A stretch of DNA of 64,000 nucleotides from Manihot esculenta (Eukaryota > Streptophyta > Magnoliopsida > Malpighiales > Euphorbiaceae): contig NC_035165.2 of assembly GCF_001659605.2 (NCBI RefSeq), positions 12,954,445 through 13,018,444 on the forward strand, given 5' to 3'. Position numbers and translations under genes: made by a program. Numbering within the stretch: the first letter of the stretch is position 1; every line of letters begins with the position of its first letter. Below the pieces are notes generated by a model, which was not told the DNA's origin, searched no databases, and worked only from the letters and a program-made list of their open reading frames with translations. Shown one piece after another: positions 13,301 through 24,539 of the stretch.

Positions 13301-15782
13301 CAGAGACTGATGAAAAGTGGTTTTTCTTTCTGTAAGAGTTGGATCATTCTCTCCAAGTGTGGCAGTGGGCACACATGCATCTGACAGGCCATAAGTATCT
13401 TCATTGCCACGGCTCTGAGATGAAAACCATCTATATAGTACTCTCTTAACTTCTGATGGAGAAAGAAGAAAATGTGCAGCTTTGTGGAAAAAATCAAATA
13501 TCGATTCTATGAACATCTCGATTGCCAGATGAAGATCCTGTTGTGACAACATAAAGCTCATGAGATTCATATTAATGACACATGAGGTAGATAGGAGCAG
13601 AAAAGAAAGAAAAGGAACAAGGTCAGACAATATATTGAAATTCATTGAAATTCTTGAAGAAACCTCAATGACTCCACGTCTCCTGTCAGTTGTGCGATGC
13701 ACTCTCGCAAAAGAGCATAATCGTGAAGGCTTGCGTCTTCCCCTCACAGAGGAGGTTGCTGAATCCCTACTGTAAAATAAATGACAAAGTCGTAATGGTA
13801 ACCCCAGCAGAAACCTCACAGGAAAGAGAATCCATGATAATAAGAACATAGGCCATCCTGTCCAGTACCCAGTATTCTTTGTGAAAGAATTTGCATGGGA
13901 GAATTGTGAATTTTGAGACAATGGTGATGCAGGACATAGTCCATCAATATCTTCTTCTGCTGATGAATAATCCTCGCTTGAAGTATCAGAATCCACAGAC
14001 AGCTCATGAATAAATTTGTTGAAAGAGGAAACCCCACTATGATCACAATCATTCCATTCCAAAAAAAGGAAAGAAAAAAGGAAGAGTAGGAGAAATATCA
14101 GCAACAATTAGAAGTTCTGAAGTAAAAAGAACTTATGTGGGTATAATAAAAAAAAGAAATTTGACTTTAAGTTACTAAAGTAATAAACAATAAGTGAGAA
14201 GGTGATAAGAAATGCCACCACAGTGACGACACGCCTTTCTATTGGTATCTATAAGAATAAACACTCCATAACAGCTAAGTGCTATGCAAACCACCTGATT
14301 CCTTAACAGGAGTAAAGTTTAAATTAACAAAGATATCCGCACGCTAAGGAGCATATTAGAAAAAAAAAAAAAATCAAATGAACCTTAAAAATTTATTTGA
14401 ATGGTGGAAAATAGAGGAGGATAAAGAAAGGAAGTAAAATACAATTCTTCTATCCTTAACTTGTTTGGAAGGGAGGAAATTGGGGGAAAAAAGAAAATAA
14501 GGGTGGAAAATAACAAGTGGGACCCACAACTTTCACCCTTATTTTTTCCTGCCTAATATTCAAACAGAGGGAAGGGAGAAAAAAAAAAAAGTCTTCCCTC
14601 AAATATTTCCCGCCTCCTTCCTTTATTTTCGTGCCTCGCTAACATCCTAAAAATGAGCTTGAGAATCTTGCCAGATAATTTTTGTTGGTGTAACAACTCA
14701 TTAGTAGTAAGTTATAAAAGTTTTAATTCCATCATTCACGCTTTTAAGTTTCATAGTGAGTTGCAGAATTTCCATATGTTCCATTCACTTTCTTTAATTA
14801 TCCACTCACTTTGCATAGGCATTACTGCAATATTCACCACAGTTACTCATTACACCAAACATTTTTGTTATAAAAAAGCCAACTCCAAGAAAAAGAAAAT
14901 GAAAGATCATATACGGAGAAGATTTTTAGAACAAGCATTTAAACTGACTTCTCCATCCAGCGGGGATATCGAGGTCCACGAACAGTTGGCCTAAGCTCCC
15001 AGCCATGGATGCCTTCAAGGATATTAGCCTTCCCTGGCAATATGGTCAACAAAAATGCCGACACTCCATTTATCAGCCTCACAATAGTATGCAAAGCCTC
15101 AAAAGTGAATGTCTTGACCGACCTGCACTAAAAGCCAAAACAAGAACTTTTCTAATGAATAAGCACTAGTAACAGCCCATAATTCTACTCTACCAAGCCT
15201 GTAGCCACTCTCAAAAAGAAATCATTCATATGGATCAAACCATGTCAATAGCAGATAACCAATCATTTACAACAGAGTTTTTTTTTTATTTTTTTTTTGA
15301 AAAAAATAAGGGAATACAAATCGCACCCATTTCACCCTGCAAAAAATTTCATTTCACTGCGCTCCAGCATTCTTTAGCTACATGCCAATAGGACCATCTT
15401 CTTAGGCATTTCTCCTATTATATATTATTCAAACAAAATTTCAATTAAAAGGGTAAAAGAAAAGCTTTAGAATTTCCTCAAAACCGCAAAGTTAATAATT
15501 GCTGCAAAAATCTAAACACCTACAACAGTTTGATCAGAGGTTCAAAATTAAATGAATTACAAAACTATCATACCAGAAACACATTTCCATTAAATTCCAA
15601 AAAAAAAAGCCGGAAATTCAAATAAATCCCTCACATTCAGCAACTCAGAAAATCATTAAAAATTCTAAGAGAAAGAAAAGAAAAAGAAAGCATTATTCTC
15701 ATCAAATGCTCAAACAATCAAAACCGCAAAGGAGGACTCACTCTTTCGTCACAGCGAGGACGTTGTCAACGAATCGCTGCAT
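10379..15782 (-). CDS. Alpha/beta-hydrolase, plant acid-lipase-like family, 9 exons, 683 aa
   Basis: Probable serine hydrolase acting on lipid or other esters; the substrate is unproven. Exons (complement): 15742-15782, 14949-15122, 13664-14036, 13257-13537, 13098-13166, 12957-13013, 11625-11677, 11472-11547, 10379-11306. All introns are GT-AG, phases agree at every junction, and the total of 2052 bases gives 683 residues plus stop. The start reads [14 protein letters not shown]. Around residues 64-100, [13 protein letters not shown] is followed by an acidic Ser-rich stretch, and residues 134-155 form a hydrophobic, possibly membrane-associated segment. The core carries [18 protein letters not shown] and the nucleophile motif SHSLGG (Ser about 429), with likely Asp about 610 (GKKDN) and His about 641 (AHLDF). 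Length and order match the Arabidopsis At1g73920/At1g18460 type from memory. Intron 2 holds a MITE-like hairpin. No inactivating change is seen. Confidence 0.93.
11929..12151. other. Unassigned open interval inside a hydrolase intron
   Basis: In the intron between exons 12957-13013 and 11625-11677, both strands stay open for 66-70 codons over a balanced-composition patch. The plus-strand frame includes [13 protein letters not shown]; the minus-strand frame is Lys/Ser-rich. It has no family match I can name and is not needed for the host transcript. It may be a gene or transposon fragment carried into the intron. Confidence 0.2.
14395..14640. mobile_element. MITE-like palindromic element in intron 2 of the hydrolase gene
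   Basis: The centre forms an inverted repeat: GGGGAAAAAAGAAAATAAGG followed by GTGGAAA on one side, and TTTCACCCTTATTTTTTCC on the other, around GTGGGACCCAC. Outer flanks are also complementary (TTGTTTGG-like left, CAAACAGAGGGA right). Size and foldback structure fit a miniature inverted-repeat transposon. I could not fix the termini or a target duplication. Confidence 0.5.
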
Positions 15783-16230
15783 AATTGAGCTTCAGCGAAT
15801 TCTTAATTTGTCAGCAGAAATTGAAATGTTTGGAATCCAAATCGCAGCCAGAAAGAAAAAATCGGAACAGTCAAATAACAGAGAAGATTTAGAAGAAACC
15901 GAATTCCCAGCCCGCTTAATCCGGCAAAGCAACGGCGTTTCTTGCTTTTACTTGCATCGAAGGTCGGTTAATAGTAAGTTTCCGAGTGTCGCACATTTTC
16001 TGTTGAGATGTACACGCGTGCTTACGTCATTGGATCCTGGTTGTATGTCGCTTTTCGGGAACACCTGTCGATGCGCCATTTTGTACACGTAATGAGTCAT
16101 TGCTGAATTGTGCGATTGAATGTGGATAAAATGTGCACACGTGGATAACCATTTAATGTGGATCGTCAATCCTACGTGGACAGTTGCGGTGCGACCAGAA
16201 AATTGTACGAATCGGAATCGAAAAATAATC
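15783..16230 (-). promoter_or_regulatory. 5' UTR and promoter region of the hydrolase gene (inferred)
   Basis: This interval lies directly upstream of the minus-strand ATG at 15780-15782 and is less A+T-rich than the intergenic DNA beyond it. ACACGTGG-type elements occur near 16137-16144. No TATA box could be assigned with confidence. The open frames here have no family signal. Confidence 0.4.
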
Positions 16231-17660
16231 AAATAGTATAGAAATTAAATCGTACTGAATTATATTTATTTAATTTTAATTTTAATTTTTTATTAAAAAC
16301 TATAATAAAATTAAAATTATATTAAATTAAATTTATTTAATTATTTTATTTTTATTTTATTTTTATTTTTTTATTAAAAATTATAATGAAATTAAATTAA
16401 AACTCTATTAAAATCGTATTGAATTAATCGTACTGAAATATTAATTTTTATATATATATATTTAAATAATTTATAATAATATTATAATTTTAATAATATA
16501 TTTTATATATTATATAATTTCAATAAAATTACATATATATAATTATAATATTATTTAATTATTAAATATTTTATTATTTTATTTAATCAATTTAATTAAT
16601 TGATTATAAGTTCTATTTAAATAAATTAAATATTATATATATATATATATTAATATAATTAAATTATTAAAATAATTATATATATAATTATTATTATTAT
16701 TATTTTAATCATTAATTAATTGTTAAATATTTATAATAATATAATTTAACTAATTTAATTAAAATTTGTCCTATCTAAATAAATGAAATATATACACTAT
16801 TTCAATATTAATAGAATTATATTAATAAAATAAAATATAAATTACTGAAATAATTATATATAAATTAATATGTGTATATAGATTTATAATTGTTATTAAT
16901 ATATATATATATATAATTAGTATATATTTTAGTCACTATTTAATTATTAAAAAAAATATTTATAATAATATAATTTAACTAATTTAATTAAAATTTGTCC
17001 TATCTAAATAAATGAAATATATACACTATTTCAATATTAATAGAATTATATTAATAAAATAAAATATAAATTACTGAAATAATTATATATAAATTAATAT
17101 GTGTATATAGATTTATAATTGTTATTAATATATATATATATATAATTAGTATATATTTTAGTCACTATTTAATTATTAAAAATTTATAAGGATATAATTC
17201 AACTAATTTAATTAATTAATTATATTTTATTTTATTTAAATAGATTATATTAATTAATTTTATATTAATATAATATAAATTATTAAAATTAATTACATAT
17301 ATATACATATATGTATTTATAATTGTTATTGTTTATATATATATACATATAATTATTAATCAGATTATATATTAATAAAATATAATTTAATAAAATTAAA
17401 AACAAATTAAACTAAATTAATTATAAATATTTAAAAAAATACTATTAAATTAAACTATATAATTTTATTATAAAAAAATAAATATATTTATAATATATAA
17501 ACTCATTTAATTAGAGTTTCTAAAATTGAATCAAAACTGAAAATACAGAATTATATCAAAATTTAATTTTAATTTTAAAAAATTAAAAAAACTTAACTTT
17601 CAATTCCGATTTCAACTCCTAAAAAAAATCATCTCTGAACTGAAATCACACACCCCTATT
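16231..17660. repeat. Extreme A+T-rich block with a perfect-looking 229-bp tandem duplication
   Basis: Nearly all A and T. The segment starting ATAATTTAACTAATTTAATT at 16741 recurs at 16970 with no difference seen until about 17190, giving a period of 229 bp. A third, strongly diverged copy follows to about 17360. The block is flanked by TCGGAATCG near 16211 and ATTCCGATTTC near 17602, which suggests inverted ends of a larger A+T-rich transposon, but no target duplication was confirmed. Confidence 0.6.
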
Positions 17661-17739
17661 TCATATACTAAAATTTTTCATGTGGATATTGTTATTCCAC
17701 GTACTATACAATTTCTCGTCTATAGGTGCCGGACAGTGG

Positions 17740-18790
17740 TAGATGCAGCGGAGCTCGATTTAAATAAATGATTAAAAAAATAAAATTCATATTGAAAAGA
17801 AATTTTTATAAAAATTAATAAAATAATATAATTAAATTATAATAATTCTTATCTATTATTTATTAATTGAAATTTAAATAATCTAACCTCTAACAAATTT
17901 ATAATTTTTAAATTTAAATTTTATTTTTTTAAATTTAAATAATCCATAAAATCTATTAAATAATCTACTATTATTTGTAAAACACTTTTAATTTTAAAAA
18001 ATTAAAATTTATCGTTTTTAAATTTAAATAGTTTAACATATAAATAAAATGGCAATTAAATGAGATAAATAAAAAAATTATCATTGGATATGTTTGGTGT
18101 AGAGTTAATAAATAAAATTAATAGTAACTTCTTTTATGAAATAATAATTAATCCTTAAAAAAATTTCCATTATGTTTGGTTTCATATTGAGAATGAGATT
18201 ATATTATTAATTTATTTATTTTTTTATATTTGATATAATAAAATGAGAAATAAAATAAATTAGGTGGATTAAAATTTTACTCATTTAATTTAATATTATT
18301 CATTTTGAATAGTGGGTGAGTTAGTGTACCGAATATACACTCATTAGAAGTGATATATTAATTTAGTGTAAATTTTAACTGTCTTAATATATAATCCTCC
18401 TTTAATCCATATCGAATATATTTTAATAATAAGAATAGTGTGCAAAATTAACTTTAATCCATATCGAATATATCTTAATAATACGAATAGTGTGCAAAAT
18501 TAAATTAGATAATAAGTAAATAACTTAAGTAAAATTTCACTACTTGAAATATTGAAATATTAAAAATAAGAAATAAATTTTTTAAAAGAAAAAATAATAA
18601 AAAATAGAAGGAAGGGCTAAATAATATAATATGTATAACTAAAAATACATAAATTAAATAGTATAAATAATAAAGTTTACTAAAGACGAGTAAAGAGTAT
18701 AAAGTCAGTAACTATAAACTACATAATATTTTAATTGAGTAATTTTAATATAAGAATTAATTAATAAATTTTCTTATAATTTTAATTCCA
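17740..18790. repeat. A+T-rich dispersed repeat, copy B (partner 1080-1975)
   Basis: Shares ordered blocks with 1080-1975 as described there. It also contains an internal tandem duplication of about 51 bp: TTTAATCCATATCGAATATA followed by GAATAGTGTGCAAAATTAA near 18401 and again near 18452. No coding content. Confidence 0.45.
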
Positions 18791-18856
18791 ACGTGGAATA
18801 ATAATTATCCAGTCGTTTTAATTCTAAACGTGGAATAATAATTATCCAGTCGCAAA
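18787..18856 (+). repeat. About 37-bp tandem duplication beside the hAT-like element
   Basis: ACGTGGAATAATAATTATCC followed by AGTCG occurs twice, first from about 18790 and again from about 18828. The second copy abuts the target site of the miniature element that starts at 18857. Confidence 0.75.
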
Positions 18857-19332
18857 TAGGGGTGAGCAGTATTCGGTTCAAATCGAAAAAATTGATCGAA
18901 TTGAATCGATTTAAAATTTTGGTTCGGTTTTTTATACATTTCGGTTCGGTTCGATTTTTAATTTTAAAAATTTCGGTTATTTCAATTCGGTTCGGTTTTG
19001 ATTAAAAAAAACCGAAAAAACCGAACCGAACCGATTAGTGATAATAATATATTTTTTCAATAATATAGAGAAATTAAATCATATGAAAATTAAAATATTT
19101 TAATTAAATTTTAAAATATTAAACATAAAGTGTAAAAAATAAAAAAAATTATTAAAAATCGAAATCGATCAAACCGAATCGAATCGAACCGAATCAAACC
19201 GGTTCGATTCGATTCGATTTCTGACTAAAATTAATTCGATTCGATTTTTATAAACATTAAAATTTTAATTTTTGATTTATTCAATTCGGTTCGATTCAAT
19301 TTTAAATCGAATCGACCTAATGCTTACCCCTA
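18857..19332. mobile_element. hAT-like miniature element, 476 bp, with 8-bp target duplication
   Basis: Termini are TAGGGGTGAGCA on the left and TGCTTACCCCTA on the right, an imperfect inverted repeat. Flanking 8-mers GTCGCAAA (18849-18856) and ATCGCAAA (19333-19340) agree at 7 of 8 positions, the duplication size of hAT transposons. The interior is full of TTCGGTT/AACCGAA and ATTCGAT/ATCGAAT arms that would fold back extensively. It encodes no transposase, so it is non-autonomous. Confidence 0.72.
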
Positions 19333-19340
19333 ATCGCAAA

Positions 19341-19950
19341 CGGCTGCGAGTGAGGGTTTTGAATCGCCTACTACAATGTTCAGTGTTCCTGCCATCCTTT
19401 TTCAGGAAATATATATATATATATATATTTTTGAAATGGATATATATATTGAAAAATATTTGTCTGATTCTATTTACCATAGATCAAGCCCTTCAACACA
19501 CAAACAAGTAGTTTTTCTATAAACAAACAAATAATCAAATAAGCAAAAACCTATTTTTTCTCTCAACTCTTATTCAATAATCAAATAAGCTCTTTAATTT
19601 TTCAAAGGTTCAAATATGCCCCTCTGCTTACATTTCTCCCAATATTGAGCTCATCAATTTCATCTTATTCTCCCCAACATTCAGAAGAAAAACACATTGT
19701 TGAGAGAATTGCAATTGAATGAGTAGAGTTATCACATGCAAATCTTCTGGATTCAAGCGAGTGGACAAGCAAAGTGCCGAAAGACAATCGTTGCAATTGA
19801 TAAAGCTTGTAATAGATTAATACTATGTTATATTTAATTTTGAAATTTTTGCCTTTTTTTAACTTGTGTGATGCATACTTGAGATGGAATTTGTTGATTT
19901 AATATTTCATCATGATGGGAAGTTAATAGAGAAAGGCAGTACACTGATAT
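19341..19950. other. Intergenic DNA, no gene seen
   Basis: Includes a TA microsatellite at about 19409-19428 and otherwise unremarkable sequence leading into the transposase remnant. The region 19690-19800 may be the 5' part of that remnant. Confidence 0.4.
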
Positions 19951-19954
19951 CAAT

Positions 19955-20461
19955 TTGCCTAACAATAGAGATATTGCAAAGAAAAAGCAAGCAAAAGGCA
20001 AAAGTAAGGAACCAGTGTTAGGAATCTTTAGGCATGAGCATGGAAATAATGAGGTTGATGTAAATAAAGGGAAAAGTCATGATACTAGCAGTGATAGTGG
20101 GAAAAATAACAGTACTTTTAGTACTAGTTGGACTTCAATTGATGAAGAAATTAATTGATGAAATTGGGGAGGATGATTCTATAAGCAGGAGTGATGATAC
20201 AGGTATATATTATTTGGTGATCCAAGTTCATTTATCAAATCTTAAAGATTCTGAAGATGATTGGGATGATTTTGTGATCAAAAGGAGAAAGAGTGCTCAT
20301 TATGTTTGGAGAGGCAAAACAACCTTTTTCTAGTTCTAGAATGCAATTTTCAGATGTATATGAGTTCAAAACTAGGGGAGTCAAAACAAAGTTTACCAAA
20401 AATGAACCCCATAAAATTATAGCTGTTTGCTAGAAAGGTTGTCCATTTCTAGTTTATAATA
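19955..20461 (+). pseudogene. Mutator-like (MuDR) transposase N-terminal remnant
   Basis: Several short plus-strand frames, separated by frameshifts and stops, run in transposase order. First come Lys-rich and Ser/Asp-rich linkers (SSDSGKNNS near 20086), then EDDWDDF near 20253. Near 20340-20460 a MuDR-type N-terminal domain appears: FSDVYEFK, then FTKNEPHKI, then AVC and GCPFLVYN, with an in-frame TAG between the last two. That order is the plant MULE signature, with a loop that carries unknown residues into a conserved Cys-x-Gly-Cys-Pro. The catalytic region is absent; A+T-rich DNA follows. It is a dead fragment. Confidence 0.6.
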
Positions 20462-20905
20462 TTATTATATCTTATATATATTTTTAAAATATTTACAAAA
20501 ACATTTAACTTTATACTTATGCAAATAATGCAAATATTTTTAAAAAAATTTTTATATTTATTTTATATTAATTTTATTATACAATATAATTTTGTATAAT
20601 CATATTATAGTATAATATTAAATATATATATATAAATATATATAATAAAATTACCATTTAAATTATATCTTCATTTTAAAAATTTTAATATTATTATATC
20701 TTATATATCTTTTTAAAATATTTACAAAAACATTAACTTCATACTTACGCAAATATTCAAAAATTTATTTTTATATTAATTTTATTATACAATATAATTT
20801 TATAATAATTATATTATAGCATAATATTAAATAATGTATACTAATATATATATATATATATATCTATATCTTATTTTAAAAATTTTAATATTATTATATC
20901 TTATA
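20456..20905. repeat. A+T-rich tandem repeat, about 190-240-bp units
   Basis: The block TAATATTATTATATCTTATA followed by ATTTTTTTAAAATATTTACAAAAACA-like sequence begins near 20456, near 20690 and again, truncated, near 20888. Copies differ by substitutions and indels. No coding content. Confidence 0.6.
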
Positions 20906-21059
20906 TATTTTTTTAAATTTTTCTTAACTAATTAAAATTAATATAAAAAATAAAATTCTCATTTATTTTCAAAATTAAATTTAAAAAAATAAAATCATCA
21001 ATTATCTAAATAATTGATATTGTTGTAAATAAATTAAAGATTTAAGGTATTATGGGCAA

Positions 21060-21607
21060 CCCCATCTTCTCACTTTTATACATAGTATTGATATTGATGA
21101 CTGCTGGATTTCTCCATCCTGGCCCAGGGCCTTGATCATAGCCAAAAGCCCATCTTGCAGAGGCCCACACACCTGATACACGAGACAAGCCTGGTTCGTG
21201 CCACCTTCAAGGCCGGGCTCAACCAAGCTTCTTCACTTAGATCGGCCCAGTCCGTGACTAGCAGGCCCTCTCCTCTCAAACTCAGCGTCCGGCCCGACTC
21301 TCAGCCCAGCCCAGTATCCAGAGCCATACTAAGACAGCCTAGCAGATCCGCTCGAACGTACGCACGAGGAGAATCAGAGGTCGTTACGCATGGAGCAGGC
21401 TGCTGATACCCTCGTACACCCGAATCTGTATGTCAGAGACGCGTGTCCCAATCATGGAAAGGCCTTTACACGTCACCAGCAAGCATAGCGAAATGGATAA
21501 AAGGGGAACCCCTCCCCAGAAAGTTTAAGTTTATTTTTCAATATCAAAACCCTTGTAAAACCCTATTCTATTGGATCTCAGATCATCAGATATAAATTAT
21601 AGATTAT
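21060..21607 (+). mobile_element. G+C-rich LTR-like fragment of unknown family
   Basis: A sharp compositional island compared with its A+T-rich flanks. It ends with promoter-like GGATAAAAGGGGAACCCC near 21495, then CAAAACCCTTGTAAAACCC near 21546 and TTGGATCTCAGATCATC near 21573, which look like the TATA/R/U5 part of a gypsy-type LTR. The open frame at 21155-21406 has no domain. The solo LTR starting at 21613 is inserted at its edge. No matching partner copy is in the window, so this is an inference from layout. Confidence 0.35.
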
Positions 21608-21612
21608 AAATA
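21608..21612 (+). repeat. Target-site duplication of the solo LTR, left copy
   Basis: AAATA, identical to 23844-23848 on the other side of the element. Confidence 0.9.
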
Positions 21613-21788
21613 TGTAATACCCGGCTAGACTCCGGTATCGGAATTCCTACCGTCCGGTGGAATTTGGGTGTCGGAAACCTCTAGAAGGGTAAAAGCATGT
21701 TTTTATAAGATGTTTTCATGTATTTTAATGTTTTAAGTATGATTTTAAATAAGTTGTTGCATGAAAATTCTTTAAGGAAAAACCCAGG

Positions 21789-22634
21789 TTCGGCCGCCGA
21801 AACTCACTTTCGGCCGCCGAACATGCATGGACTTTGGGAGGCACGTTAGGCCCCCGAAAGTCTAAGTGAGGGAAGTGCAGGTTCGGCCGCCGAACCTTAT
21901 GTTCGGCCGCCGAACATTGCATGGATGCGGAGGCACATTCGGCCCCCGAACGTGGCCTGGCCAGCCACTATACAAGGGTCCCCTTGGTCCGCACGGGCGA
22001 GCTTTTTCTCTCCCATTGTCGGCCAAGGTGAGTCTCCACCGCTCCTCTCTCGATCTTGAGTGTTTCCTCTAGATCTTTCATGGTTTTAACAAGTTTTCAT
22101 CTTGCTTTGAAGTTTTTAAGCTTTTGAATCGAGTTTTGAGCAAGTTTTGAGCTTGGAGGCTCAAGGAGCTAGATTTCTCCCAACTCCAAGTTAGATCGCC
22201 TCTACTCTCGATCTTCAAGAGGTAAGGGTCGATCTTGAACTCTTGTAATGTTTTAAATAAGCTTCATGTAAGATTCATGGGGTAGAATGGCATGTTTAAG
22301 GATATATGTATTTTTGAGTTAATGTTAGGTTTTTGATGTTTGTTGAACAATGTAGCTTGATTGTGTGTGAATGGAGTGTTGTAGATGGGGTATATGCATG
22401 TTTGAGACCCCTAGGAACTTGTATGTGTGTTTTTGGTTGAGATATATGCATGATTTATGGTTTTGGGAGGCAGGAGGTTCATTTGAACCAAGTTTCTGCC
22501 GTTTGGCAGAAACCAGGTTCAGCAGCCGAAGGGAGTTTCGGCCGCCGAACCCCTCTCGTGGAGGCAGCTTTCGGCTGCCGAAGGTGCCCCCGAAAAGAGA
22601 CTTTCGTCTCTGTCCAGGACTTTTGGCCGCCGAA
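21789..22634. repeat. Clusters of the 13-bp hairpin motif TTCGGC-C-GCCGAA within the solo LTR
   Basis: Exact copies lie at 21789-21801, 21809-21821, 21882-21894, 21902-21914 and 22537-22549. Near-copies lie at 21939-21951, 22518-22530, 22570-22582 and 22622-22634. Each exact copy has 6-bp inverted arms around one C and two or more CG dinucleotides. They sit in two clusters, near the LTR start and centre. Confidence 0.9.
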
Positions 22635-23032
22635 GGTGCCGCCGAAGGTGCCCTGTTCAGCCATTTCATGCATATTTTATGTGATGTTTTCATGATGTTT
22701 TAGGGGGTTTTCGGGGGATATATTAGAGTTATGTTTATATATGTTTGGTCCCTCATTGGAGTCCACCTGTGTAGGTTCGGACCCGAGGAACCGAGGACCC
22801 CAGCAGTGAGTGAGCTGCTTCAGTGTCTGGTCAGAGCTAGCCAGAGGTGAGTGGAAACAAGCTTAATGTTTTAAATCAAGTAACTAAATGTTTTGAGCAT
22901 GCTTCACGCATCATGATGATATGTAATAGGTTGATTGCATTAGTTCACGAATATGTTGCATTGCATTTTCCTTTGCGCTTGTGGGTGAATGCTGTATGAT
23001 CCAATTAGTCCACGAGACTTTATAGATGATAT

Positions 23033-23250
23033 GATAGGAAGACCAGGACCCCATGCTACGGCCTGGCACGAGGCTTTATGTATGTTATGACAGGAAGACC
23101 AGGACCCCATGCTACGGCCTGGCACGAGGCTTTATGTATGTTATGACAGGAAGACCAGGACCCCATGCTACGGCCTGGCACGAGACTTTATAGATGATAT
23201 GACAGGAAGACCAGGACCCCATGCTACGGCCTGGCAAGAGACTATGTTGG
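23033..23250 (+). repeat. 56-bp tandem repeat, four copies, within the solo LTR
   Basis: Units start at 23033, 23089, 23145 and 23201, each reading GAYAGGAAGACCAGGACCCC followed by ATGCTACGGCCTGGCA and a variable A+T-rich end. The last unit diverges after about 40 bp. A degenerate partial unit (ACGAGACTTTATAGATGATA) precedes the first. Confidence 0.92.
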
Positions 23251-23843
23251 GACTAATTGGTGACAGGTTCACCCTTGATGTGGATTGTCTGTGATATGAT
23301 GCATTTCATGAAAGCATGAACTTTAATATAACGTTTTTAGTTTCTGCTCACTGGGCTTTTAGCTCACCCCTCTCCCCTAACCCCAGGTTTGCAGGTACGG
23401 GATAGATAGCGAAGGCAAGAAGAGAAAAGTCATATGTATGTAATAGCTAGAGTATGTGGACATGACAAATGATAAGAATGTAATTATGTTATTGAGGATA
23501 GAGTTGTGCTTGACCATAGTATATGTTAATCCCTTGGTATGTACATGATCTTGTGTTTTGATATTGATGTAAACCAACTCACCATATGATGTATAGCCCT
23601 TGAGGCTTTGATGAGATCCCACAGAGGGATTAATGTTTATGTATATGATGAATACAGTGCATGCACAGGTTGAGTTTGGTGTATGAAGAAAAAGAAAAGT
23701 TTTTAATTCTTATGTATGTTTGTTGATCATGTATGGGATTAAACAGGTAAACAGGATGTATGTAGGCTTGCTACGGGTTCCGGCGGCCTTAAGCCGACCT
23801 GAATCCTAGCGCCGGTAGCGGTCCGGATTTCCGGGGCGTTACA

Positions 23844-23848
23844 AAATA
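23844..23848 (+). repeat. Target-site duplication of the solo LTR, right copy
   Basis: AAATA, identical to 21608-21612. Confidence 0.9.
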
Positions 23849-24539
23849 GATATTAAAAATTCATAAATAAAACACTTTTTTGATATTTACGTTAGCCAAC
23901 CAAATTTAAGAATGTTTTCTCTCTAATTGTTTTGGTATATATAGATTTTTATCCAACATCGTATAAAAAACTTAATGATATTAAATTTTAAAATGAATTA
24001 GAGTTAAACATTAAAAATATGAATTTTTTTTTAAAGCAAAACTACTGATTGTATTAATAAAATTTTATCAAATATAGAGGGATATTATTTCAAACAGAGA
24101 AATGATCATGTCTAATAGATTTTCTAGCCAAAGTATGAGCGGCTAGAGTGGCATGACGATAAATCTATCTAACAGAAATATCAGCTCTAGAGTCTAATAA
24201 AGATTTACAATCATTAAAATCAAATCCAGTTCAGAAATGTTTAAATGTGAAGATTTAAGAGTTTGAACCACCTGCAAACAGTTTATAAGAATGCAGCCAT
24301 TAAAAGAAAAAAAAAATTCCATCACAAAGAGCAAACAGTAACGGAGAGCTAAAGTGTCAACAATTACCGGCGTACCATTACATTTCGAGAAACTAGAAAC
24401 ACCATGTTGAAATATACTCTCAGAGTTTTCAATAACAAAACCGTACCCAATAAAATTTTAAGCTTGAAACAAAATCTTGTCAACTTGACAAAATCAACTG
24501 AAATTGTCCAAGCTTGATACAAATACAGGCGGAGCAAAA

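Larger units (their letters stand above)
21613..23843 (+). mobile_element. Complete 2,231-bp solo LTR, Ty3/gypsy chromovirus (Tekay/Del-like)
   Basis: The element begins TGTAATACCCGG and ends CCGGGGCGTTACA, giving short inverted TG...CA ends, and is bounded by a perfect AAATA duplication. No primer-binding site, coding region or second LTR follows, so it is a solo LTR left by recombination between two LTRs. The terminal sequences (CCGGCTAGACTCCGG at the start, GGTAGCGGTCCGG at the end) are of the type I associate with Tekay/Del chromoviruses. Internally it carries clusters of a 13-bp hairpin motif and a four-copy 56-bp tandem repeat. It is far more G+C-rich than its surroundings. Orientation is assigned from the 3' end, which resembles the U5 end of that lineage. 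Confidence 0.9.

Noticed and set aside
21155..21406. Open frame in the G+C-rich island before the solo LTR
   Set aside because: No domain, no splice support, and the surroundings look like LTR sequence.
22325..22703. Overlapping open frames on both strands inside the solo LTR
   Set aside because: They arise from the G+C-rich hairpin motifs and repeats; an LTR would not encode these proteins.
23033..23250. Regular repeats that might suggest a CRISPR array
   Set aside because: Units are head-to-tail 56-mers without unique spacers, inside a plant solo LTR.
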